Origin: an uncultured Oscillospiraceae bacterium
GTDB taxonomy: Bacteria; Bacillota; Clostridia; Oscillospirales; Oscillospiraceae
Length of the DNA stretch: 63,206 bases
Assembly: GCA_934623575.1 (NCBI GenBank)
Contig: CAKTVL010000010.1
Coordinates: 1-63,206, forward strand
Direction: 5' to 3'
Position numbers and translations under genes: made by a program. Below the pieces are notes generated by a model that saw only the letters and a list, made by a program, of their open reading frames with translations, did not search any database and had not been told where the DNA came from. Shown in pieces: positions 16,231 to 24,041 of this stretch; the first letter of the stretch is position 1; every line of letters starts with the position of its first letter.

Positions 16231-17715
16231 ATGAAACGATCCAGCGGTATTTTAATGGCCGTCTCCTCCCTTCCCTCCCCCTACGGCATCGGCACGTTGG
16301 GGCAGGCGGCCTACGACTTTGCCGATTTCCTGAAGGCCTCCGGCCAGTCCTACTGGCAGATGCTCCCCCTGGGCCCCACCAGCTACGGCGACTCCCCCTA
16401 CCAGAGCTTTTCCGCCTACGCCGGCAACCCCTACTTCATCGACCCCGACCTGCTGGTGGCCGACGGTCTGCTGACCGCCGCCGAGTGCACCGCCCCCGAC
16501 TGGGGCAGCGATCCCCGCCATGTGGACTACGGCAGGATCTACGAGAGCCGCTTCACCCTTCTGCGCAAAGCCTATCAGTGCGGCTGGGACCGGGACGCCC
16601 AAGCCGTGGCCGCCTTTGCCGCGGACAACGCCCGCTGGCTGCCGGACTACGCCCTCTACATGGCCTGCAAGCGCCATTTCGGCATGAAGTCCTGGACGGA
16701 GTGGCCCGACGACGACCTGCGCCTGCGCAGGAGCGACGCCGTGCTGGAAAAATACCGTACCCTCCTGCAGGACGACATCCAGTTCTTCACCTATCTGCAA
16801 TTTCTGTTCTTCCGCCAGTGGGACGCCCTGCGTGACTACGTCCACGCCCAGGGCCTCCGCATCATCGGCGACCTGCCCATCTACGTCTCCCTGGACTCTG
16901 CCGACGTCTGGGCCGAGCCCCAGTTCTTCCAGCTGGACGAAGACCTGGTGCCCAAGGCGGTGGCCGGCGTCCCGCCGGACTACTTCACCGCCGACGGCCA
17001 GCTGTGGGGCAACCCCCTCTACGACTGGGACGCCATGCGCGACGACGGCTTCGGCTGGTGGATCCGCCGCATCGACGGCGCCGGCAAGCTCTACGACGTG
17101 ATCCGCATCGACCACTTCCGCGGCTTCGCCAACTACTGGTCCGTGCCCTACGGCGACACGACCGCCAAAAACGGCCACTGGGTCACCGGCCCCGGCATGG
17201 ACCTGATCGCCCGCCTGAACGGCTGGTTCCCCCAGCTGCAATTCATCGCCGAGGACCTGGGTTACCCCACCCCGGAGGTGGCGCAGCTGCTGCACGACTC
17301 CGGCTGGCCCGGCATGAAGGTCCTGGAGTTCGCCTTCGACTCCCGCGACTCCAGCGGTTACCTCCCCCACGCCTACACGCCCCACTGCATCTGCTACACC
17401 GGCACCCACGACAACAGCCCCCTGGCCCTGTGGCGTCAGGAGGCCGCGCCGGAGGACATCGCCCACGCCGCCGAGTACCTGGCCCTCACCGAGCAGGAGG
17501 GCTTCCACTGGGGCATCATCCGCGGCGGCATGTCCAGCGTGGCGGAGCTGTTCGTGGCCCAGCTGCAGGACTACCTGGGCCTGGGCGAAGGCCACCGCAT
17601 GAACATCCCCGGCACCCAGAGCGGCAACTGGACGTGGCGCCTGCTGCCCGGCGAGCTGACGGACACCCTCTCCGCCAGGATCCACCGCATGACCGCCCTC
17701 TACGGCCGCGAATAA
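16231..17715 (+). CDS. malQ: 4-alpha-glucanotransferase (amylomaltase)
   Basis: The 494-residue GH77 enzyme moves glucan chains between maltodextrins and releases glucose in the cytoplasm. The hallmark blocks are present: LPLGPTSYGDSPYQSFSA at the N-terminus, the nucleophile region RIDHFRGF, the acid/base FIAEDLGYPTPEV, and GTHDNSPL. Length is standard for bacterial MalQ. A weak ribosome site (GAAAGTG) precedes the ATG. As last gene of the lacI unit it links uptake to breakdown. A minus-strand RNA from the c-di-GMP riboswitch converges on its 3' end. Confidence 0.95.
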   Translation: MKRSSGILMAVSSLPSPYGIGTLGQAAYDFADFLKASGQSYWQMLPLGPTSYGDSPYQSFSAYAGNPYFIDPDLLVADGLLTAAECTAPDWGSDPRHVDYGRIYESRFTLLRKAYQCGWDRDAQAVAAFAADNARWLPDYALYMACKRHFGMKSWTEWPDDDLRLRRSDAVLEKYRTLLQDDIQFFTYLQFLFFRQWDALRDYVHAQGLRIIGDLPIYVSLDSADVWAEPQFFQLDEDLVPKAVAGVPPDYFTADGQLWGNPLYDWDAMRDDGFGWWIRRIDGAGKLYDVIRIDHFRGFANYWSVPYGDTTAKNGHWVTGPGMDLIARLNGWFPQLQFIAEDLGYPTPEVAQLLHDSGWPGMKVLEFAFDSRDSSGYLPHAYTPHCICYTGTHDNSPLALWRQEAAPEDIAHAAEYLALTEQEGFHWGIIRGGMSSVAELFVAQLQDYLGLGEGHRMNIPGTQSGNWTWRLLPGELTDTLSARIHRMTALYGRE

Positions 17716-17735
17716 GAGAATACCGAAAAAACGGG

Positions 17736-17767
17736 CCCCCATCTGTCTGCGACAGATGGGGGTTCGA
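17736..17767 (-). terminator. Strong hairpin between malQ and the riboswitch RNA
   Basis: A 12-bp stem CCCCCATCTGTC with its complement, TGC loop, lies 21 bases behind malQ. On the minus strand it is followed by CCCGTTTTTT, so it best fits the 3' end of the minus-strand RNA that starts at the c-di-GMP riboswitch; it may also stop malQ readthrough. Confidence 0.75.
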
Positions 17768-17834
17768 TCGCCGCCGAGGTAGGGGTTAGACCTCCGCGAC
17801 CCGTACAGCATAATATAGGCCCAAAAGGGCAAAA
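17768..17834 (-). ncRNA. Candidate small RNA downstream of the c-di-GMP riboswitch
   Basis: Minus-strand sequence between the riboswitch terminator and the hairpin at 17736-17767. It holds GGAGGT..ACCTC pairing (17780-17800) but no reading frame with a ribosome site. When the riboswitch terminator is bypassed, this segment would be transcribed and end at the hairpin next to malQ. An RNA role is an inference from the absence of any protein gene. Confidence 0.4.
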
Positions 17835-17998
17835 TAAAAAACCGGCTGCTCCAACACACTCTTCGTGCGTTTCTCGCAGCCGGTCTATCATGCGGAATAT
17901 ACCGTTTAGACACCGTAGCTTTGCGTCTCAGCCTTTCGACCGATTTGCCAAACTTATTCCATTGTGCTCAGTATACCGCGTTTTTCCCTGTTCGTCAA
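17835..17998 (-). promoter_or_regulatory. Class I c-di-GMP riboswitch (GEMM-I) with promoter and terminator
   Basis: On the minus strand TTGACG (17993-17998) and TATACT (17970-17975), 17 bp apart, precede a GEMM-I aptamer at about 17876-17953. Seen directly: GGCAAA, a 6-bp stem closed by a GAAA tetraloop, the invariant GACGCAAAGC, and the second stem GGTGTCTAA / TGATAGACC that carries the tetraloop receptor. The 3' strand ACCGGCTGC of the aptamer also pairs with GCAGCCGGT to make a terminator followed by TTTTTT (17835-17885). This is a standard transcription-control platform. No protein gene follows on this strand. Confidence 0.88.
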
Positions 17999-18027
17999 GC
18001 TTTTTCCGGAAATTATTTACATGAGCT

Positions 18028-18384
18028 TTACGCACCGGTCTCCAGTTCGTCCACCCCGGCGTATACCTGCCGGTACGCCGTCTCCGCCGCCGGAAACAGC
18101 TCCTTGGCGCTCCCCATGTCGCCGCCCCGCAGGGCCTCCGTCAGCTCCGAGGCCGCCGCGCGCAGCCGCTCCAGTCCCATATTGGCCGCCACGCCCTTCA
18201 GCGTGTGGGCCGCCCGGAAGGCCCGCTGCACGTCCCCCGCACTCATGGCCGCCGCCAGCATGTCAAAGCTGTCGTCCCCCGCGAACATCCGCAGGAACCG
18301 CTCCACCATGGCCGTGCTGCCCAGCCGCCCCACCGTGGACGTCAAATCGCCGCCCACCATCTCGTAAAATGTCTCCAATGTCAT
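18028..18384 (-). CDS. Hpt (histidine phosphotransfer) domain protein
   Basis: A 118-residue protein consisting of one Hpt four-helix domain. The phosphorylatable His lies in AAHTLKGVAANMGLERL, about residue 60, with the expected Lys and Gly behind it. AAGGAGAGCGAAGG precedes the ATG. It follows the GGDEF-REC gene on the same strand and could donate phosphate to that REC domain; no hybrid kinase is encoded in the window. Confidence 0.9.
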   Translation of the reverse strand: MTLETFYEMVGGDLTSTVGRLGSTAMVERFLRMFAGDDSFDMLAAAMSAGDVQRAFRAAHTLKGVAANMGLERLRAAASELTEALRGGDMGSAKELFPAAETAYRQVYAGVDELETGA

Positions 18385-18418
18385 GTTCCTTCGCTCTCCT
18401 TACCCACGTTTATTTCTC

Positions 18419-20133
18419 TCACGCCTGCATGCCGTAGATCTCCCGGCACAGCGCCGGCTATATGTCCTGCAAGCACTCCACCAGCAGCGGCGAAAACGCC
18501 CCGCAGGCGCCCCGCCGTATCATGTCCAGCGCCTCCCCGTGGGAGTACGCCGGCTTGTACGACCACTGGCTCACCAGCGCGTCGTATGCGTCCGCCAGGC
18601 TCACCGCCTGCACGGTCACCGGTATCTCGTCGCCCTTCAGCCCGTCGGGATACCCCTTCCCGTCCAGCCGCTCATGGTGCCAGCGGCAGATCTCCGGCAG
18701 TCCTGCCGGCTCAGGTGATACCGGTCCGTCCGCTCCAGCAGCCGCTGCAGCAGCCGTCCCGTGATCTGCTCCACATGCCGCCCGTGGTCGGCGCCCTCGC
18801 CGTTGCGATACCCCATCACCCGGGACAGGATGTCCGCCACAATGGTCATGGTCCGCTCCTGCCGCCGCATCTGCTGGGACATCACCGCCGCCAGCCGCCG
18901 CTGCCGGGCATACAGCTTCACCGTGTTCTGCACACGCCGCTGCACCACCCGCACGTCAAAGGGCCGGGCGATATAGTCCACCACGCCCAGGTCGTAGGCC
19001 TGGCGTATCTTCTCCTCCGAGTCGTCCGCCGTGATCATGATCACCGGGATGTCCTCGATATACCCCCGGTCGTTCATCTCCTCCAGCACCTGCAACCCGT
19101 CCATCACCGGCATGATCATGTCCAGCAGCACCAGCGAGATGTCCGCGCCGTACCTGCCCAGCTGGTCCATGCACGACACGCCGTCCTCGGCCTCCCGCAC
19201 GGTGAAGCCCTCCGCCAGCATCTCCCGCAGCATCACGCGGTTCATGGCCGAGTCGTCCACCACCAGCACCACCGGCTTATCCCGGTCCTCGTTCTCCACC
19301 GGCGTGTCCTCTGTGATCACCGTGTCCTTGGTGCGCTTGGCCCGGTACATCAGCCGGTCCGCTCGCTTCACCGCCTCCGCGATGGTCTCCTGCCGGGCTA
19401 TCACGCAGCCGATGCTCACCGTGGGGTGCTGCCCGCTCTCGCAGCCCGGCACTGTGGCCGAGCGCAGCCGCTGCTGCAGCCTTCCCAGCACCTCGCCGAA
19501 GGCCTCCTGCGTCACCCCCGGCATCAGCAGCAAATACTCATCTCCGCCGTAGCGCACCAGCGAACCGCTGCCGCCCACCACCTCCCGGACGGTGTCCGCC
19601 AGCACCCGCAGGGCGCTGTCGCCCACGCTGTGGCCGTATATGTCGTTGTACAGCTTCAAATCGTCCATATCCAGTATGGCGACCCCGCCGTTATACACCT
19701 CGCTGCACATCTCCCGCTGGTAGTGGTTGCGGCTCAGGGCGCCGGTCAGCGTGTCCAGCTCCTGCTCCTGGGTGTCCCGCCCGGATATGACCAGCGTGCT
19801 GTCGTTGATCCGGTCGATGCGGATGTCATACTGCCGATAGCCCACGCCGCCCTGCCGGAACCGCAGCCGGAAGCTCTCGTTGCTCTCGCTGCCATAGAAG
19901 AAGCTGCGCAGGTTGTCGCTGTTGAGATAGCGCACCCACCCGCCCCGCTCCGCTGCCACACCGCCGCCGCTGCGGAACAGGTCCCGCAGCTCCTCCACGG
20001 TGTACCACCGGCTCTCCTCCGCCTGCGCCAGATCCGTCTTGCGCACGCGCAGCTTGCCGCGGTTCCTGTCATATTCACATACCGTGTCGCAGAGCGGCAG
20101 CAGCGCCGTGATAAAGGCTTCCTTCTCGACCAT
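18419..20133 (-). pseudogene. GGDEF-REC-HD-GYP protein with destroyed HD-GYP domain
   Basis: The open frame runs 20133-18637 (498 residues). An N-terminal sensor-like part (1-120) is followed by a GGDEF domain with active-site RYGGDEYLL (about 199), no RxxD inhibitory site at the usual place, then a receiver domain (VVLVVDDS, phosphoacceptor in LLDMIMP, MITAD, lysine position replaced in YIARPF). The HD-GYP domain begins (GADHGRHVEQITGRLLQRLLERTDRYHLS) but then a deletion removes about 60 residues including HDIGK, with a frameshift near 18715. The GYP block ICRWHHERLDGKGYPDG persists in another frame to a TAG at 18458 and the old stop at 18419. The cyclase half may still work. GGGAGG precedes the ATG. 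Confidence 0.85.
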
Positions 20134-20234
20134 GGCCCAGTCCTCCCATGTGCCATCGCTCCGCAGGGCCGCAGCGCGCGGAAAAGCGCGCCGAAGCGGC
20201 GCGCCTGCCCCTGCCGGTGGATGGTAGTTCTTTC

Positions 20235-20262
20235 ATTATAGCATCCCTTCGCCGTAATGCAA
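20235..20262 (-). promoter_or_regulatory. Promoter of the GGDEF-Hpt operon
   Basis: Minus strand: TTGCAT (20257-20262), 16 bp, TATAAT (20235-20240). The leader of about 95 bases contains a GC-rich hairpin followed by TTTT (20178-20205), a possible attenuator. Confidence 0.75.
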
Positions 20263-20358
20263 CGCCTTCCGTCCATTTTCGCGATAGTTGATATCTTTTC
20301 CCCGCTCCGCCCGTCCCGCCGCGCACCTCTCCCCTGCCCCGACCGTCAAAACGCAAAA

Positions 20359-20390
20359 GACCGGGCGGCCAAAGCCGCCCGGTCTCTCTT
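20359..20390 (-). terminator. Terminator of uraA
   Basis: A 12-bp stem (AGACCGGGCGGC, CAAA loop on the plus strand) ends on the minus strand in TTTTGCGTTTT, 24 bases behind the uraA stop codon. Confidence 0.85.
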
Positions 20391-20413
20391 CTTCTGCGCT
20401 CGCGCGCGTTCTC

Positions 20414-21751
20414 TTAATAGCTGCCCAGGTCGGCGCTGGCGTCGCCCTGGACGCTCTTGCCGAACTCATAGTCGTTGCCGGGCAGGATGGCGTTCAGGAT
20501 GACGCCCGCCAGGGCCGCGATGGCCAGGCCGGTCAGGGTGACGTCCGCGCCGCCCACGGTGAAGGTGATGCCGCCGGTGGAGGCGAAGCCCAGGCCGCAC
20601 ACGAAGATCACCGCCGCGATGATCAGGTTCCGGGACTTGGTCAGGTCAACGCGGTTCTCCACCACGTTCCGAACGCCCACCGCGGAGATCATACCGTAGA
20701 GGACGAAGCTGACGCCGCCCACGATGGCGGTGGGGATGGAGTTCACCAGCGCGTCGAATTTGGGAGAGAAGCTGAGGACGATGGCGTACAGCGCCGCCAG
20801 CCGGATGACCCGGGGGTCATACACGCGGCTCAGGGCCAGCACGCCGGTATTCTCGCCGTAGGTGGTGTTGGCAGGGCCGCCGAACACGCCCGCCACCATG
20901 GTGGCCAGACCGTCGCCCAGCAGGGTGCGGTGCAGGCCGGGGTCCTCGATGAAGTTCTTGCCGGTGGTGGAGGAGATGGCGGACATGTCGCCGATGTGCT
21001 CCATCATGGCGGCGATGGCGATGGGGGCCATCACCAGGATAGAGGTAATGTCAAACTTGGCGATGACGAACTTCTGCAGGCCCACGATGTCCGCGCCGGC
21101 CACCTCGGTGAAGTCCACCTTGCCGGCGATCAGGGCCACGATGTACGCGCCCACCACGCCCAGCAGGATGGGGATGATCTTGATCATGCCCTTGCCCCAG
21201 ATGTTGGCCACGATGATGATGGCGATGGCCACCAGTGCCAGCCACCAGCAGGTGGAGGCGTTGGTGATGGCGGAGCCGGACAGGTTCAGGCCGATGAGGA
21301 TGATCATGGGGCCGGTGACGATGGGCGGGAAGTAGCGCATGACCTTCTTGGCGCCCACCAGCTTGAACAGCAAGGCCAGCACCAGGTACAGCAGTCCGGC
21401 CACCACCACGCCGCCCAGGGCGTAGGGCAGCTTCTCCTCGCCGGTCATGGCGGCGAACTTACCGGCGTCCAGCTGGGCTACCGCCTCGAAGCCGCCCAGG
21501 AAGGCGAAGGAGGAGCCCAGGAAGGCGGGCACCTTGAACTTGGTGCACACATGGAAGAGCAGTGTGCCGATACCGGCAAACAGCAGGGTGGTCTGGATGG
21601 ACAGGGGCAGGCCGTAGCCGCTGACCAGGATGGGCACCAGCACCGTGGCGCCGAACATGGCGAACAGGTGCTGCAAGCCCAGCAGCAGCATCCGGGGGAT
21701 GCCCAGCTCCCGAGCGTCGTAGATGGCGTCTTGTCCTAATTTTTTGTTCAT
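20414..21751 (-). CDS. uraA: Uracil permease, UraA family (NCS2)
   Basis: A 445-residue proton-coupled uracil importer with 14 predicted membrane segments. Family blocks are visible: QHLFAMFGATVLVPIL, GSSFAFLGGFEAV, the substrate-site region MEHIGDMSAISS (the acidic residue that binds uracil) and GGPANTTYGENTGVLALS. The ATG at 21751 is chosen because the homologous region starts with MNKKLGQDAIYDAREL and AGAGAGGA lies 10 bases upstream; the open frame extends upstream only through the leader. Expression appears to be controlled by the attenuator at 21840-22000. Confidence 0.94.
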   Translation of the reverse strand: MNKKLGQDAIYDARELGIPRMLLLGLQHLFAMFGATVLVPILVSGYGLPLSIQTTLLFAGIGTLLFHVCTKFKVPAFLGSSFAFLGGFEAVAQLDAGKFAAMTGEEKLPYALGGVVVAGLLYLVLALLFKLVGAKKVMRYFPPIVTGPMIILIGLNLSGSAITNASTCWWLALVAIAIIIVANIWGKGMIKIIPILLGVVGAYIVALIAGKVDFTEVAGADIVGLQKFVIAKFDITSILVMAPIAIAAMMEHIGDMSAISSTTGKNFIEDPGLHRTLLGDGLATMVAGVFGGPANTTYGENTGVLALSRVYDPRVIRLAALYAIVLSFSPKFDALVNSIPTAIVGGVSFVLYGMISAVGVRNVVENRVDLTKSRNLIIAAVIFVCGLGFASTGGITFTVGGADVTLTGLAIAALAGVILNAILPGNDYEFGKSVQGDASADLGSY

Positions 21752-21839
21752 GTGACGTGTCCTCTCTTTCTCGTTCGTTCTTGCTTCATTCTCATTCGTT
21801 CTATTGCTTTCCACGTTGCTGTCCGCACCGTTTTTGCCT

Positions 21840-21868
21840 AAAAAAAGGACCGGTGAAAAACACCGGTC
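21840..21868 (-). terminator. Leader terminator of uraA (attenuator)
   Basis: Minus strand: GACCGGTG, TTTTT loop, CACCGGTC, C, then seven T (21868 down to 21840). It stands 89 bases before the uraA start, inside the uraA transcript, and its first bases overlap the stop codon of a leader peptide. Confidence 0.9.
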
Positions 21869-21941
21869 AAATAAAAACAATATCAGAAACAAAAACAGAG
21901 GGAGCGTCCTTCCGCTTTCTTACAACAGTCTTGCAGGTCAT
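21867..21941 (-). CDS. Leader peptide of uraA (24 codons)
   Basis: A 24-codon frame starts at an ATG seven bases behind GAAAGGAGGG, one of the best ribosome sites in the window, and ends in TGA exactly at the foot of the attenuator hairpin. The last ten codons are U-rich in the mRNA (UCU GUU UUU GUU UCU GAU AUU GUU UUU AUU UGA). The peptide MTCKTVVRKRKDAPSVFVSD... has no homology that I recognise. Its position and U-rich coding fit a pyrL-like role in UTP-sensing attenuation. I infer the role from architecture alone. Confidence 0.75.
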   Translation of the reverse strand: MTCKTVVRKRKDAPSVFVSDIVFI

Positions 21942-21971
21942 GGCGCGTCCCTCCTTTCATTTTTCTTGCCT

Positions 21972-22000
21972 ATTATACGGGCCGTTTCCGCAAAATGCAA
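21972..22000 (-). promoter_or_regulatory. Promoter of the uraA leader
   Basis: Minus strand: TTGCAT (21995-22000), 17 bp, perfect TATAAT (21972-21977). The transcript would begin near 21965 and enter the leader-peptide ribosome site within ten bases. Confidence 0.85.
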
Positions 22001-22062
22001 TGCATTTCTGCTCCAATATCGCGCCAAATATCAGCGCGCTTCTTTGGCTGTATTGCACAACT

Positions 22063-22623
22063 TCATTCGCCCTGCTTATGGCTGCCATTCGCCAGGTGCA
22101 GCCGCTTCCGCAGCACCGGGCACACGCCCGCCGCCACGATGATCTTCACCGCGTCCCCCGGCAGATACGGCAGCATCCCCGCCCACAAAAGGGCTGTAAA
22201 GGTCATTCCCTTCCCCATGTAGGCGTTCAGGATCACCGCCATATAGGGCATTCCCACCGCGTACAGCACCGCCAGGCCCGCCAGCGCCGCCAGCGCCATC
22301 CGCTTGGGGTCGAGACTCTCCCCCGCCACCGCGCCGATGACCCACGCCGCCGGGATCAGCCCCAGCAAAAAGCCGAATGTCGGCTGGAAAATATAGCCAA
22401 ATCCGCCGCCCATGGTAAAGATCGGCAGACCCACGATCCCCAGGAAAACGTACACAAATTGGCTCAAAGCACCCCATTTTTTACCCAAAAGCAGCCCCGC
22501 CATGGCGGTAAACAGATATTGCAGCGTCACGGAGCTGTACCCCATGGGGATACGCAGAAACGCGCCTACCGCCGTCAGCGCAGCGAACAGCGCGGTAAAC
22601 ACCAGCATTCGGGTATTGCGCAC
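22063..22623 (-). CDS. bioY: Biotin transporter BioY
   Basis: A 186-residue S-component that binds biotin in the membrane and works with the shared ECF energy module. Six hydrophobic segments and the BioY motifs GGGFGYIFQPTFGFLLG and the AxxxG-rich helix near the N-terminus (FTALFAALTAVGAFLRIP) are visible. I chose GTG at 22623 because GGAGGT stands seven bases upstream; a GTG at 22632 is inside the ribosome site. It is transcribed divergently from the biotin ligase gene. Confidence 0.9.
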   Translation of the reverse strand: MRNTRMLVFTALFAALTAVGAFLRIPMGYSSVTLQYLFTAMAGLLLGKKWGALSQFVYVFLGIVGLPIFTMGGGFGYIFQPTFGFLLGLIPAAWVIGAVAGESLDPKRMALAALAGLAVLYAVGMPYMAVILNAYMGKGMTFTALLWAGMLPYLPGDAVKIIVAAGVCPVLRKRLHLANGSHKQGE

Positions 22624-22655
22624 GAAAAGCACCTCCAGCTCTCAGGATCCCCCTG

Positions 22656-22716
22656 ATGATACTAAATTCCTTAACGGCTGTCAACTATTTACAAACACTG
22701 CCTGCGGTGGTACAAT
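22656..22716. promoter_or_regulatory. Back-to-back promoters of bioY and birA
   Basis: Minus (bioY): TTGACA (22679-22684), 17 bp, TATCAT (22656-22661). Plus (birA): TTTACA (22688-22693), 17 bp, TACAAT (22711-22716). The -35 boxes are three bases apart, so one bound protein could control both; I do not see a BirA-type operator, in keeping with a ligase lacking a DNA-binding domain. Confidence 0.8.
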
Positions 22717-22745
22717 GTGTGTTCAAATGAAAGGAGGCGATGGCT

Positions 22746-23483
22746 GTGCCCTGGACCGTGCTCCGGTATCACGAGGTCGATTCCACCAACAACGTGTGCA
22801 AGGCCCTGGCCTCCCAGGGAGCGGACGACACCGCGGTCATCGCCGCCGTCCAGACCGCCGGCAAGGGCCGGCTGGGCCGCTCCTTTCAGTCCCCTGCGGG
22901 CGGGCTGTATCTCTCCGCCCTGTGGCGGGAGTGCCCTTCGCAGCAGCTTCTCACCGTGACGCCCCTGGCGGCGGTGGCGGTGTGCCGTGCCGTGGAGAGC
23001 CTGTGCCCCGCCCGCTGCGGCATCAAATGGTGCAACGACGTGGTGCTCTGCGGCAAAAAGCTCTGCGGCATCCTCACCGAGTCCTCCCTCCTGCCCGACG
23101 GCAGCGCCGACTGGCTGGTGGTGGGCATCGGCGTCAACGTGGGACAGGCCGCCTTTCCGCCGGACATCGGCGATATGGCCACATCCCTTGCGCTGCAGGG
23201 CTTCCGCGTGTCTCCCGACGCGCTGGGGGACGCCATTCTGCGCCAGCTGACCGCCCTGCGGCAGGTGCTGCCCGACCCGGCGGCGTGGCTGGCGGAGTAC
23301 CGCCGGCGATGCGTCAATCTGGGCAGGCCCGTGCGGGTGCTGCGGGGCGACATCGCCCGTCCGGCCACGGCGCTGGACGTGGACGCACAGTTCGGCCTGA
23401 CGGTGCGCTACGAGGACGGGACCACAGAGGCAGTGCGCAGCGGAGAGGTCTCCGTCCGCGGGCTGTACGGATATATTGAATGA
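22746..23483 (+). CDS. birA: Biotin--[acetyl-CoA-carboxylase] ligase, short form
   Basis: A 245-residue group I biotin protein ligase that attaches biotin to carboxylase carrier domains. It starts at once with the catalytic domain (EVDSTNNVCKAL, the biotinyl-AMP loop AGKGRLGRSFQSP, KWCNDVVL, GIGVNVG) and ends with the SH3-like C-domain; the winged-helix regulator part of bifunctional BirA is absent. AAAGGAGG lies only two bases before an ATG (22740) but eight before the GTG at 22746, so I prefer the GTG. Divergent to bioY: uptake and use of biotin. Confidence 0.92.
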   Translation: MPWTVLRYHEVDSTNNVCKALASQGADDTAVIAAVQTAGKGRLGRSFQSPAGGLYLSALWRECPSQQLLTVTPLAAVAVCRAVESLCPARCGIKWCNDVVLCGKKLCGILTESSLLPDGSADWLVVGIGVNVGQAAFPPDIGDMATSLALQGFRVSPDALGDAILRQLTALRQVLPDPAAWLAEYRRRCVNLGRPVRVLRGDIARPATALDVDAQFGLTVRYEDGTTEAVRSGEVSVRGLYGYIE

Positions 23484-23492
23484 GGTGATATC

Positions 23493-24041
23493 ATGAACAT
23501 AAAACTTCTGGGTCAGCTGTTCCTCACCTTTGCCAAGGTGGGCGTCATGACCTTCGGCGGCGGCATGGCCATGCTGCCCATCCTCCAGCGCGAGGTGGTG
23601 GAGGACAAGCACTGGGCCACGGACGAGGAGCTGGTGGACTACTTCGCCATCGGCCAGTGCACCCCCGGCATCATCGCCGTCAACACCGCCACCTTTGTGG
23701 GCCAGAAGCAGGCCGGCATCCTCGGCGGCATCGTGGCCACGCTGGGCATCGTATTCCCGTCGCTGGTGATCATCACGGCGCTGGCCGGCGTCATCAACAG
23801 CTTCTCCCACCTGGCCTGGGTACAGCACGCCTTCGCGGGCATCCGCGTGTGCGTCTGCGTGCTGATCTTCAACGCCGTGGTCAAGCTGTTCAAAGGCTCT
23901 GTGAAGGACTGGGCTGCCGGGCTGATCTTCCTTGCCGTGCTGGCGGCATCGCTGCTCACTGACCTATCCCCCGTCATCTTCGTGGCGGCGGCCGCGGCAC
24001 TGGGCATCGTCATTCAGAACGTGATAAGGAGGGCGAAATAA
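23493..24041 (+). CDS. chrA: Chromate transporter family half protein 1 (ChrA)
   Basis: A 182-residue membrane protein, one half of the CHR family. The family signature is plain: FGGGMAMLPILQREVVED, then CTPGIIAVNTATFVGQKQAG. GAGGTGATATC precedes the ATG. It shares one base (TAATG) with the second half gene; short CHR proteins work as such pairs. Chromate export is family knowledge; in anaerobes the real substrate may be another anion. Confidence 0.88.
   Translation: MNIKLLGQLFLTFAKVGVMTFGGGMAMLPILQREVVEDKHWATDEELVDYFAIGQCTPGIIAVNTATFVGQKQAGILGGIVATLGIVFPSLVIITALAGVINSFSHLAWVQHAFAGIRVCVCVLIFNAVVKLFKGSVKDWAAGLIFLAVLAASLLTDLSPVIFVAAAAALGIVIQNVIRRAK

Noticed and set aside
17700..17891. Minus-strand 63-codon frame beginning inside the riboswitch
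   Set aside because: Its ATG is part of the c-di-GMP aptamer, it runs through two terminators and has no ribosome site.
21752..21790. PyrR-binding loop before uraA
   Set aside because: AGAGAGGA occurs near the start codon, but without the conserved hairpin context; it serves as the ribosome site.
22656..22716. BirA operator between bioY and birA
   Set aside because: No TTGTAAACC-type dyad is present and the ligase has no DNA-binding domain.
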